This document shows, in pieces, positions 53,928 to 62,223 of a stretch of DNA of 64,000 nt. Source of the stretch: Rhodobacteraceae bacterium NBU2976 (GTDB lineage: Bacteria > Pseudomonadota > Alphaproteobacteria > Rhodobacterales > Rhodobacteraceae); assembly GCA_023630215.1 (NCBI GenBank), contig JALPRQ010000001.1, positions 620,001 to 684,000 of the forward strand, read 5' to 3'. The position numbers were made by a program, and so were the translations under genes. Every line of letters starts with the position of its first letter. Within the stretch, counting starts at the first letter, position 1. The notes beneath the pieces were generated by a model. It was given only the letters and a program-made list of their open reading frames with translations, was not told where the DNA came from and did not search any database.

Positions 53928-56900
53928 TCACCCCACCACAAACCCCTGCAGCGCGTTCACCTCAATCTCGCCCTCAACCCGGTCCAGCATGGCGCGGGCG
54001 GCGGCTCTCGATCCGGCGGCGGTCGTGTAATAGGGGATTTTGTCGTATAGGGCGACGCTTCTGATTTCGCGGCTGTCCTCGATCGACTGGGTGCCTTCGG
54101 TGGTATTAAACACCAGTTGCACCTGGCCGTCTTTCATCATGTCGACGATGTTCGGGCGGCCCTCGTAAACCTTGTTGATTACCTCGGCTGTGATGCCGTT
54201 TTCCCCCAAATAGGCCGCCGTCCCGCGGGTGGCGACGATGCGGAAACCCAAGCTGGCGACGGCTTGCGCCGCCTCTAATATCATCGGGCCTTTGTCGGAA
54301 TCTTTGATCGACACAAACACGGTCCCCTCGGTCGGCAGGTTGGTGCCGGCCCCCATCTGAGATTTCAAAAACGCGCGGGAGAAGGTTTTGTCGAGGCCCA
54401 TGACCTCCCCGGTTGAACGCATTTCGGGGCCCAGCAGCGTGTCGACACCGGGGAACCGTGCGAATGGCAGAACCGCCTCCTTCACCGCCACGTGGGGGGT
54501 GTTGGGGTCGGTTAGGGTGAAGTTGGTCAGCGGTTCGCCCGCCATGACCCGCGCCGCGATGGAGGCGATGGGCGAGCCGGTCGCCTTCGCCACAAACGGC
54601 ACGGTGCGCGAGGCGCGGGGGTTGACCTCCAGCACAAAAATCTCGCCATCCTTGATCGCGAATTGCACGTTCATCAGGCCCACGACGTTAAGGCCAATCG
54701 CCATCGCCTCGGTCTGACGTTTAAGTTCTTCGATGGTGGCGGCGTCCAGTGAATAGGGCGGCAGCGAACACGCGCTGTCGCCGGAATGGACCCCGGCTTC
54801 TTCGATATGTTCCATGACGCCCGCGACGTGGACGTTTTTGCCATCGGACAGGGCGTCGACATCGACCTCCACCGCACCCGCGAGGTAGCTGTCGAGCAGC
54901 ACGGGGCTTTTGCCCGAGACCACAACCGCTTCGTTGATGTAGCGGGTCAGTTGCGCGTCGTCGCGCACGATCTCCATCGCGCGGCCGCCCAGCACATAGG
55001 AAGGGCGGATGACCAGCGGGTAGCCTACCTCTGCCGCAATCGCAAAGGCTTCTTCGGGCGAATGGGCGATGCCGTTAACGGGCTGTTTCAGGTTCAGGCT
55101 TTGCAGCAATTGTTGGAACCGCTCGCGGTCCTCGGCGAGGTCAATGGCGTCGGGCGTGGTGCCAAGGATCGGGATGCCCTCGTCCGCCAGCGCATTCGCG
55201 AGCTTCAGCGGGGTCTGACCGCCGAACTGCACGATCACGCCATGGAGGGTGCCGTTTTCCTGCTCGACCCGCAGGATTTCCATCACCGTTTCCACCGTCA
55301 GCGGCTCGAAATAGAGGCGGTCGGACGTGTCATAGTCGGTCGAGACGGTTTCCGGGTTGCAGTTGACCATGATGGTTTCATAGCCCGCGTCGGTCAGCGC
55401 AAAACAGGCGTGGCAGCAGCAATAGTCAAACTCGATCCCCTGGCCGATCCGGTTGGGGCCACCACCAAGGATGACGACTTTCTTGCGGTCGGTCGGTCTG
55501 GCTTCGCATTCGACGGACCCCATCGCGTCGGCCTCATACGTCGAATACATATAGGGCGTTTGCGCTTCGAATTCGGCGGCGCAGGTGTCGATACGTTTGA
55601 AGCTGGCTTTGACGTTCATCGCCAGACGGGACCGCCGCACGCCGCTCTCGGTATTGCCGGTCAAGTGTGCCAGCCGGGCGTCGGTAAAGCCCATCATTTT
55701 GAGGCGCCGCATGTCGTGGGCGTTGGTGGGCAGGCCGTTGGCCTTGATCTCGGCCTCCTTGTCGACGATCTCGCGAATGCGGGCAATGAACCATGGGTCG
55801 TATTCGGTTGCCGTTTGGATCGCATCGTCGGACAGACCCTGGCGCATGGCTTGCGCGATCAGGCGCATCCGGTCGGGGGTGCGGGCAGACAGGGCGGCGA
55901 TGACAGCCGCATCGCCTTCACCCGGGATTTTGATCTCGTCAAACCCTGTCAGGTCATTTTCCATCGAGGCGAGCGCTTTTTGCAAGCTTTCGTGGATCGT
56001 GCGGCCGATCGCCATGACCTCGCCGACGGATTTCATGGCGGTGGTCAGTTCCGGTTTCGCGCCGGGGAATTTTTCAAACGCGAAGCGCGGGATTTTCGTG
56101 ACAACATAATCGATGGTAGGTTCAAACGACGCAGGCGTGACCTTGGTGATGTCGTTGTCCAGCTCATCCAGCGTATAGCCCACTGCAAGCTTCGCCGCGA
56201 CCTTGGCAATTGGGAAACCGGTGGCCTTGGAGGCCAAGGCAGATGACCGCGACACGCGCGGGTTCATTTCGATCACAACCATCCGTCCATCCGCCGGATT
56301 CACGGCCCACTGCACGTTTGATCCGCCGGTTTCGACACCAATCTCGCGCAGCACGTTGATCGAATGCGTCCGCATCATCTGGTATTCTTTGTCCGTCAGC
56401 GTCAGCGCCGGGGCGACGGTGATGGAATCCCCCGTATGGACCCCCATCGGATCGACGTTTTCGATGGAGCAGATGATGATCGCGTTGTCGGCTTTGTCGC
56501 GCACGACCTCCATCTCGTATTCTTTCCAACCCAACAGGCTTTCATCGACAAGGATCTGAGAAACCGGCGAGGCATCCAGTCCCGACAGGCAGATTTTTTC
56601 GTAATCCTCGCGGTTATACGCAATACCACCACCTGTGCCGCCCATGGTAAAGGCGGGGCGGATGATGGCGGGCAGGCCGACCTCGTCCAGCACCTCTAGC
56701 GCGCTCGCCAGTCCGGCCTTCAGGTCATATTTGCCATTTGGCAATTTCGGCGAAGACACAATCGCCGCTTTCGGATTTTCGATCCCCAGCCGATCCATCG
56801 CCTCGCGGAACAGTTTGCGGTCCTCGGCCATTTCAATGGCTTTACGATCCGCCCCGATCAACTCCACATTATATTTCGCCAGCGTGCCATCTTCGTCCAG

Positions 56901-57203
56901 CGCCAGCGCCGTGTTCAGACCGGTCTGCCCGCCCATGGTCGGCAGCAGCGCATCGGGGCGTTCCTTGGCGATGATCTTGGCGACGATAGCGGGGGTGATC
57001 GGTTCGATATAGGTGGCATCCGCCATCTCCGGATCGGTCATGATCGTCGCCGGGTTCGAATTGACGAGGATCACGCGATACCCTTCCTCCTTCAGCGCCT
57101 TACAGGCCTGCGCACCAGAGTAATCAAACTCGCACGCCTGACCGATAATAATTGGCCCGGCCCCGATGATCATGATGGAGGAGATGTCAGTTCTTTTCGG
57201 CAT
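53928..57203 (-). CDS. carB: Carbamoyl-phosphate synthase large subunit
   Basis: 1091 aa, normal length. Two ATP-grasp halves (about 1-400 and 560-940), each with GAGPIIIGQ or [32 protein letters not shown] or [18 protein letters not shown]; an oligomerisation region between them; and a C-terminal MGS allosteric domain (about 950-1091). Makes carbamoyl phosphate from glutamine-derived ammonia, bicarbonate and two ATP for arginine and pyrimidines. ATG at 57203; the frame opens 18 codons earlier. carA is not adjacent. Confidence 0.97.
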   Translation of the reverse strand: MPKRTDISSIMIIGAGPIIIGQACEFDYSGAQACKALKEEGYRVILVNSNPATIMTDPEMADATYIEPITPAIVAKIIAKERPDALLPTMGGQTGLNTALALDEDGTLAKYNVELIGADRKAIEMAEDRKLFREAMDRLGIENPKAAIVSSPKLPNGKYDLKAGLASALEVLDEVGLPAIIRPAFTMGGTGGGIAYNREDYEKICLSGLDASPVSQILVDESLLGWKEYEMEVVRDKADNAIIICSIENVDPMGVHTGDSITVAPALTLTDKEYQMMRTHSINVLREIGVETGGSNVQWAVNPADGRMVVIEMNPRVSRSSALASKATGFPIAKVAAKLAVGYTLDELDNDITKVTPASFEPTIDYVVTKIPRFAFEKFPGAKPELTTAMKSVGEVMAIGRTIHESLQKALASMENDLTGFDEIKIPGEGDAAVIAALSARTPDRMRLIAQAMRQGLSDDAIQTATEYDPWFIARIREIVDKEAEIKANGLPTNAHDMRRLKMMGFTDARLAHLTGNTESGVRRSRLAMNVKASFKRIDTCAAEFEAQTPYMYSTYEADAMGSVECEARPTDRKKVVILGGGPNRIGQGIEFDYCCCHACFALTDAGYETIMVNCNPETVSTDYDTSDRLYFEPLTVETVMEILRVEQENGTLHGVIVQFGGQTPLKLANALADEGIPILGTTPDAIDLAEDRERFQQLLQSLNLKQPVNGIAHSPEEAFAIAAEVGYPLVIRPSYVLGGRAMEIVRDDAQLTRYINEAVVVSGKSPVLLDSYLAGAVEVDVDALSDGKNVHVAGVMEHIEEAGVHSGDSACSLPPYSLDAATIEELKRQTEAMAIGLNVVGLMNVQFAIKDGEIFVLEVNPRASRTVPFVAKATGSPIASIAARVMAGEPLTNFTLTDPNTPHVAVKEAVLPFARFPGVDTLLGPEMRSTGEVMGLDKTFSRAFLKSQMGAGTNLPTEGTVFVSIKDSDKGPMILEAAQAVASLGFRIVATRGTAAYLGENGITAEVINKVYEGRPNIVDMMKDGQVQLVFNTTEGTQSIEDSREIRSVALYDKIPYYTTAAGSRAAARAMLDRVEGEIEVNALQGFVVG

Positions 57204-57287
57204 GTCGGTCCCGCAAGCTGGAGGAATGCAAATTGTGGCGGTTATAGTCAGCCGCACGCTTGGCGCAACCCCCGAAGGTGGGGAATC

Positions 57288-58208
57288 TCAGCTTTTCGAC
57301 GCCGCTTTGGTCAGGGTTTGGCCAACCTCCCGGAAAATGCCTGTTAAGGTGTCAAGATTTGGCAACTGGGCAGTGTGGCTTTTGGTCACGAACCGCAGGA
57401 TTCGCGCGGGTTCGGGTGGGGCGAGGTGGAGGAGGGTCAGGTTTCGAGTCGCGGCGGCTTCCGGCGCGGCGATTTCAGGCACCAACGTAACGCCATAGCC
57501 CCCGGCAGACAGGCCGATCAGGGTTTGGAGTGACGAAGCCCCAATCTGGTTCAACGTCTCGCGACTGGTGAAACGGCAAATCGACTGGACCTGATCACGC
57601 AGGCAGTGGCCTTCGGACAGAAGCAACAAGCGGAAGCGGGTCATATCGGTCAGTTCGAATTGCCCGTCGTGCAGGGACAGGCGGTCAGCCTCGGCACTAT
57701 TGATCGCCAGCAGGAAGCGGTCGTCGAATAATGGGGTTTCGGACAGGTCATCCTCGGAATCCGTTGCAATGATGATGGCGTCCAACTGACCGTCGCGGAG
57801 CTCGCTCAACAAGATTTCGGTCGTTGCCTCGCGCACTTGCAAATCCAGCGCGGGCAGGTCGGATTGCAGCCGTCCCAGCGCGGGGGGCAGGATGTATGGG
57901 GCAACCGTGGGAATCACGCCGAGGGTGAACGGCCCCTCCAACCCGCGCTCCATCCGCGCCAGATCGTACAGCCCATCAATCCCGGCCAGCACCTTTTCGG
58001 CCTGGCGCAACACGTCCCGCCCGAACGGTGTTGGGCGATAAGGTCGGGCGCTGCGATCGATCAGGGGGGCGGACAAAATATCCTCCAGCTCCTGAATTTT
58101 CACCGACAGGGCCGGTTGGCTGACGGCGCAGGTTTCCGCCGCATGTGCGAAATGCCCGCATTCACACAGCGCACGAAAATAGGTAAGATGACGAACTGTG
58201 ATTTCCAT
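57288..58208 (-). CDS. oxyR: OxyR, hydrogen-peroxide-sensing LysR regulator
   Basis: 306 aa. N-terminal LysR winged helix (1-60, LTYFRALCECGHFAHAAETCAVSQPALSVKIQELED). The regulatory domain carries LLLSEGHCLRDQVQSIC: Cys202 and Cys211 have the same nine-residue spacing as Cys199/Cys208 of E. coli OxyR, which form the sensing disulfide. Divergent from katA across 93 bases, the classic arrangement. No ribosome site stands out. Ends 30 bases before the carB upstream region. Confidence 0.93.
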   Translation of the reverse strand: MEITVRHLTYFRALCECGHFAHAAETCAVSQPALSVKIQELEDILSAPLIDRSARPYRPTPFGRDVLRQAEKVLAGIDGLYDLARMERGLEGPFTLGVIPTVAPYILPPALGRLQSDLPALDLQVREATTEILLSELRDGQLDAIIIATDSEDDLSETPLFDDRFLLAINSAEADRLSLHDGQFELTDMTRFRLLLLSEGHCLRDQVQSICRFTSRETLNQIGASSLQTLIGLSAGGYGVTLVPEIAAPEAAATRNLTLLHLAPPEPARILRFVTKSHTAQLPNLDTLTGIFREVGQTLTKAASKS

Positions 58209-58301
58209 AACTAATAATTATCAAAATCCATGGAAAACACAATTTCTAATTATTTCGTTACCTCTGTATCCTAGACATATCTGATTCCAACGGAGGACCC
58301 C
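58209..58301. promoter_or_regulatory. oxyR-katA divergent regulatory region
   Basis: AT-rich gap between the divergent genes. It contains two similar blocks, CTAATAATTATC near 58211 and TTCTAATTATTTCG near 58243, which could be OxyR half-sites, and TATCCT as a possible -10 for katA near 58267. The exact site cannot be fixed by eye. Confidence 0.4.
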
Positions 58302-59750
58302 ATGAGTAAGCCAAAAACCATGACCACAACCGCCGGCGCACCGATCGCGGATAACCAGAACTCGCTGACCGCAGGGGCACGCGGCCCAGTCCTGATGCAG
58401 GATTACCAGCTGATCGAGAAGCTGGCGCACCAGAATCGCGAACGTATCGCCGAGCGTGTGGTGCACGCCAAAGGGTGGGGTGCGTATGGCACGCTGACCA
58501 TCACCAACGATCTGTCAAAATATTCCAGCGCCGATATTTTCGCGCAGGTCGGGAAGAAAATCGACATGCTGGCACGGTTTTCGACCGTCGCGGGTGAAGC
58601 TGGTGCCGCCGACAATGAACGCGATGTGCGCGGCTTTGCGTTGAAATTCTACACCGATCAGGGGAACTGGGATCTGGTGGGGAACAACACGCCTGTGTTC
58701 TTCATCCGCGATCCGCTAAAATTCCCGGATTTCATCCACACGCAGAAACGCCACCCGCGGTCTAACCTGCGCTCGCCCACTGCGATGTGGGATTTCTGGT
58801 CGCTAAGCCCGGAAAGCCTGCATCAGGTCACGATCCTGATGTCGGATCGCGGTTGCCCGACAACACCAATGCAGATGAACGGTTATGGTTCGCACACCTA
58901 CAGTTTCTATAACAAAGCTGGTGAGCGGTACTGGGTCAAATTCCACTTCAAAACCCAGCAGGGCCATGCGCACCTGACCAACGCCGAAGCTGCCGAGAAG
59001 ATCGGCCAAACGCGCGAGGGCTATCAAGAAGCCTTGTTCGGGGCGATTGAAAATGGCCAGTTCCCAAAATGGAACGTCAAGGTCCAGATCATGCCCGAAG
59101 CCGACGCCGACAAGCATTGGTATAACCCGTTTGATCTGACCAAAGTCTGGCCGCATGGGGATTATCCGCTGATCGACCTTGGCGTGATGGAACTGAACCG
59201 CAATCCGGACAATTATTTTGCCGAGATTGAGCAAGCGGCCTTTAGCCCGTCAAACGTTGTCCCGGGGATCGGTTTCAGCCCGGACAAGATGCTGCAGGCG
59301 CGTATCTTCAGCTATGCCGACGCGCATCGCCACCGTTTGGGCACCCATTACGAGGCCTTGCCCGTCAACGCCCCGAAATGCCCGGTCCATCATTATCACA
59401 AGGACGGCGCCATGCGGTTCTTCCGCAACGACACCGGCAATCCGGATGCCTATTACGAGCCGAACTCGGTAAACGGTCCGGCCGAAGCCCCTGAATTCCG
59501 CGAGCCACCTTTGCGGATTGACGGGGATGCGGACCGCTACAACCACCGTGACGGGAATGACGATTACAAACAGCCCGGCGACCTGTTCCGCCTGATGAAT
59601 GCGGAGCAACAGGGCCGTTTGTTCGAAAACCTCGCCGATGCGATGGAAGGTGTCCCGCAAGAGATCATCGACCGTCAGCTGGTGCATTTCGATGCCGCCG
59701 ACCCGGCTTACGGCGCGGGTGTCCGGGCGGCGCTAGCGGCACGGAAGTAG
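58302..59750 (+). CDS. katA: Monofunctional haem catalase
   Basis: 482 aa, small-subunit (clade 3) size. The distal catalytic His55 is in [13 protein letters not shown] (one residue differs from the usual RVVHAKGAGAYG), the Asn in [12 protein letters not shown], and the proximal haem ligand Tyr in [21 protein letters not shown] and [10 protein letters not shown] are also present. Breaks down hydrogen peroxide; probably induced by the divergent OxyR. GGAGGA upstream of the ATG. Confidence 0.96.
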   Translation: MSKPKTMTTTAGAPIADNQNSLTAGARGPVLMQDYQLIEKLAHQNRERIAERVVHAKGWGAYGTLTITNDLSKYSSADIFAQVGKKIDMLARFSTVAGEAGAADNERDVRGFALKFYTDQGNWDLVGNNTPVFFIRDPLKFPDFIHTQKRHPRSNLRSPTAMWDFWSLSPESLHQVTILMSDRGCPTTPMQMNGYGSHTYSFYNKAGERYWVKFHFKTQQGHAHLTNAEAAEKIGQTREGYQEALFGAIENGQFPKWNVKVQIMPEADADKHWYNPFDLTKVWPHGDYPLIDLGVMELNRNPDNYFAEIEQAAFSPSNVVPGIGFSPDKMLQARIFSYADAHRHRLGTHYEALPVNAPKCPVHHYHKDGAMRFFRNDTGNPDAYYEPNSVNGPAEAPEFREPPLRIDGDADRYNHRDGNDDYKQPGDLFRLMNAEQQGRLFENLADAMEGVPQEIIDRQLVHFDAADPAYGAGVRAALAARK

Positions 59751-59760
59751 ACTGAATTTT

Positions 59761-59785
59761 GTAGGGCGGGACTTTCCCGCCTTAC
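59761..59785 (+). repeat. REP-like hairpin after katA
   Basis: GTAGGGCGGGA, CTT, TCCCGCCTTAC: a near-perfect inverted repeat with seven GC-rich pairs (59765-59771 with 59775-59781). Probably terminates katA and resembles the GTAGG-ended palindromes at 4328 and 14151. Confidence 0.6.
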
Positions 59786-59803
59786 AAACGCGTTCAACTT
59801 TAA

Positions 59804-59823
59804 TTACACTCCTGTGTAAGGAG
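59804..59823 (+). promoter_or_regulatory. Palindrome overlapping the TIR gene ribosome site
   Basis: TTACAC (59804-59809), TCCT, GTGTAA (59814-59819) is a perfect inverted repeat whose right arm runs into the ribosome-binding site AAGGAG (59818-59823), nine bases before the ATG. It could be a repressor operator or an RNA hairpin that hides the ribosome site. Confidence 0.55.
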
Positions 59824-59832
59824 TATAACAGT

Positions 59833-60996
59833 ATGGAAACGCCTCAAGTCTTCATAAGCTACACTAAGGCTGATCGTGACATAGCTACAGCAATCTACGA
59901 TTTGCTTGATCAGAAAAGTCTAAATCCTTGGCTGGATGACAAAAAAATCAAGGGAGGCCAAAACTGGGATTTCGAAATTAGGCGAGCGCTAGATAGATCA
60001 GTTATTGTCGTAATTATTTGGTCCGAAAATTCGAGAGATCATCGCGGGTATATTCAGAGAGAGTTGAAACTCGCTCTAAGAAAATTGGAGGAGAACCTCG
60101 TAGACGATATATTCATCGTTCCAGTTCTTGTTGGGAATTCATTGGCGATACCTGACGAACTAAAAGATATACACTGTTTGGCATTTGAAGACGCTGCACT
60201 CGATAAAAAACTGGTCGAGTCAATAGAGCATCAATTTGCAAGGATTGGAAAAGAGCTCAAGAAAACCCAGGAACAGGAGAGAGTTTATTGGAGCAAAGAC
60301 ATTCGGGTGGAAGAATGGGATGGCCTGCCAGGATATCATTTCGAATATACAAACTTTAGTTTTTCATCGAGTGAATCCAAAAATATTGGAGAATTTGGAG
60401 AATTCGTTCGAGTCAGTTTTTTGAACGATCTGTTTGAAACTAGACAAATAAAATTTTGTCAGGAAACAGATAGGTTCAATTATGGACAGGAAAAATGGTC
60501 ACGACAAAACACCTTTTATGCTCATTGCGATGATCCAATTATAGTCGGCCGAGCACTTTCGCTAAACTACGTTGTAAGTAACTATTATGCGCGGGCGGCA
60601 CATCCAGTTCATTGGCACCGAACTTTTAATTTTGTAATAGAACCTGCGCACTCAATAAATTCGTTTTCGCAACTATTGAACGGAGATGCTGATCAAACAT
60701 TTGGTAGAATCCAAGAGTTGGTCCGTAGGGAACTACTGAACTACGAGGTTTCTTCTCAAGACGAAAGTGAAGAAGACGCACCATACAAATTGGACAAAGA
60801 GCAGGTGTTTCGAGGAACCGAAAGTTGGAACGACTTGAAGGCCTTTGTGTTGAACAAGGACAATGTCGAGTTTTATTTCGGTTCCTATCAGGTCGCCGCA
60901 TATGCATTTGGCATGCCTCATATAGCTTTGAGCTATGGTGAGATTGAAGATCAACTAAAAGATCAATACAAGTTTGCCCTCGGCTTAGCCTATTAG
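59833..60996 (+). CDS. TIR-domain protein with PdaC/RsiV-like (DUF3298) C-terminus
   Basis: 387 aa, no signal peptide or membrane segment, so cytoplasmic. Residues 4-135 are a TIR domain: VFISYTKADRDIA, a DKKIKGG loop, and SENSRDHRGYIQREL with Glu77 where bacterial NADases have their catalytic Glu. A charged helix (136-155) follows. Residues about 160-385 resemble the DUF4163-DUF3298 pair of PdaC/RsiV: YVVSNYYARAAHPVHWHRTFNF (AHP motif), SFSQLL, and at the end EFYFGSYQVAAYAFGMPHIAL, the typical terminal signature. RsiV uses this fold to bind lysozyme. Clear ribosome site AAGGAG. Strongly AT-rich against neighbours and monocistronic: probably an acquired defence gene. The C-terminal assignment is from pattern only. 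Confidence 0.85.
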   Translation: METPQVFISYTKADRDIATAIYDLLDQKSLNPWLDDKKIKGGQNWDFEIRRALDRSVIVVIIWSENSRDHRGYIQRELKLALRKLEENLVDDIFIVPVLVGNSLAIPDELKDIHCLAFEDAALDKKLVESIEHQFARIGKELKKTQEQERVYWSKDIRVEEWDGLPGYHFEYTNFSFSSSESKNIGEFGEFVRVSFLNDLFETRQIKFCQETDRFNYGQEKWSRQNTFYAHCDDPIIVGRALSLNYVVSNYYARAAHPVHWHRTFNFVIEPAHSINSFSQLLNGDADQTFGRIQELVRRELLNYEVSSQDESEEDAPYKLDKEQVFRGTESWNDLKAFVLNKDNVEFYFGSYQVAAYAFGMPHIALSYGEIEDQLKDQYKFALGLAY

Positions 60997-61006
60997 CCGA
61001 CAATAG

Positions 61007-61978
61007 CTATCCTGCTGTGCCTGCCCAAGCCACAATCCGGTCGAACAATGCATCCTCATCCGCGTTTGGTGCCGCACCTCGTGCGAGCGCCCCGGTCACC
61101 GGTCCTGCGAGGATTTTGTGGATGTCCGTTTCCGCCTGAAAATCGCCTGCCACGCGTTTGACCTTGGAATTATCAAACATTGCGACGTGGGATTTATCGC
61201 CCAGCAGCGGCCCCTCCCAGTCGGGTTCGAATTTCATCAGGCTTTCCGTCGCTACATGACACAGTTTCGCCTCCAACCCCATATTTGCAGCAATCGCATG
61301 GGTGATGGCGTTCCAGGTGAAACCGACATCGCCGGTTATGTGGAACGTGTCGTTCACCGCCGCTGGGTTGCCTGTCAGGTTGATAAAGGGTTTGGCGTAA
61401 TCCTCTGCTCGCGTAATCGTCCAGAGGCTGGTCCCATCCCCTTGCACCACAATCGGTTTGCCCGCTTTAAGGCGATGCACAAACGTCCCCTCGGACCCGA
61501 ACGGATTGGGCAGTTTGTGGCGTAATGTGTGGGAAGGCCGGACGATCGTATAGGGAATGTCAGCGGATTTCAGATAGGCCTCGCATTCCGCCTTTGCGCG
61601 GCTATAGGGCCAGTGCGGGTTGATCAGCGGCGTTTCCTCGGTCACGCGGGTGCTGTCGACGGGTTTCGCATAGGCCGACGCGCTGGAGATGAACACATAT
61701 TGGTCCGTCGCCCCTTTGAAAATCTCGACATCACGCTGCACCTGGAACTTGGTAAAGGCGAGGAATTGGCACACCGCGTCCCATTTTTCGGAAGCAAGCG
61801 CCGCGTAAGCCGTGTCATCCTTCATATCGCCGGTAATCAGCCGCACACCGTCTGGAAGCTTTTCCCCAGACTGGCCGCGATTGAATACCGCAACCTCTTG
61901 TCCTGCTTTTACTGCTTCGTGAACACAGGCATAGGAAATTGTCCCGGTCCCGCCGATATAAAGAATTTTCTTGGTCAT
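61007..61978 (-). CDS. NAD-dependent epimerase/dehydratase family protein
   Basis: 323 aa extended SDR. Opens with KKILYIGGTGTISYACVHEAVKAG (NAD-binding glycine motif); the active site has YSRAKAE (Tyr-x3-Lys); VFISSASAYAKP precedes it. The form is that of the atypical SDR subgroup related to chloroplast RNA-binding proteins and reductases acting on nucleotide sugars or cofactors; substrate unknown. ATG at 61978 with GGAGG upstream; the frame opens 24 codons earlier. It converges on the TIR gene with a ten-base gap. Composition is normal for the genome. Confidence 0.85.
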   Translation of the reverse strand: MTKKILYIGGTGTISYACVHEAVKAGQEVAVFNRGQSGEKLPDGVRLITGDMKDDTAYAALASEKWDAVCQFLAFTKFQVQRDVEIFKGATDQYVFISSASAYAKPVDSTRVTEETPLINPHWPYSRAKAECEAYLKSADIPYTIVRPSHTLRHKLPNPFGSEGTFVHRLKAGKPIVVQGDGTSLWTITRAEDYAKPFINLTGNPAAVNDTFHITGDVGFTWNAITHAIAANMGLEAKLCHVATESLMKFEPDWEGPLLGDKSHVAMFDNSKVKRVAGDFQAETDIHKILAGPVTGALARGAAPNADEDALFDRIVAWAGTAG

Positions 61979-62223
61979 GATTTGGTTCCTCCCAGATGCT
62001 GCATTAACGTTAACATTGTGCGGAAGGTGTGCCAAGCGGAAAGGTGGCACTTCGGCCCGTCATCATTGCGATTACTATCGCCATGCTCCCGTCGGGCGTG
62101 GCCGAACCGTTGGCTTGGCAAAGAGGAAGAACTTATGCCGAGGCGCACTCACCCGCCGCGCTGTAGAAATGAGGATCAGGGACGGTTGGCTTCTATCCCG
62201 ATTTTGCGCGGATTAACGCCGTG

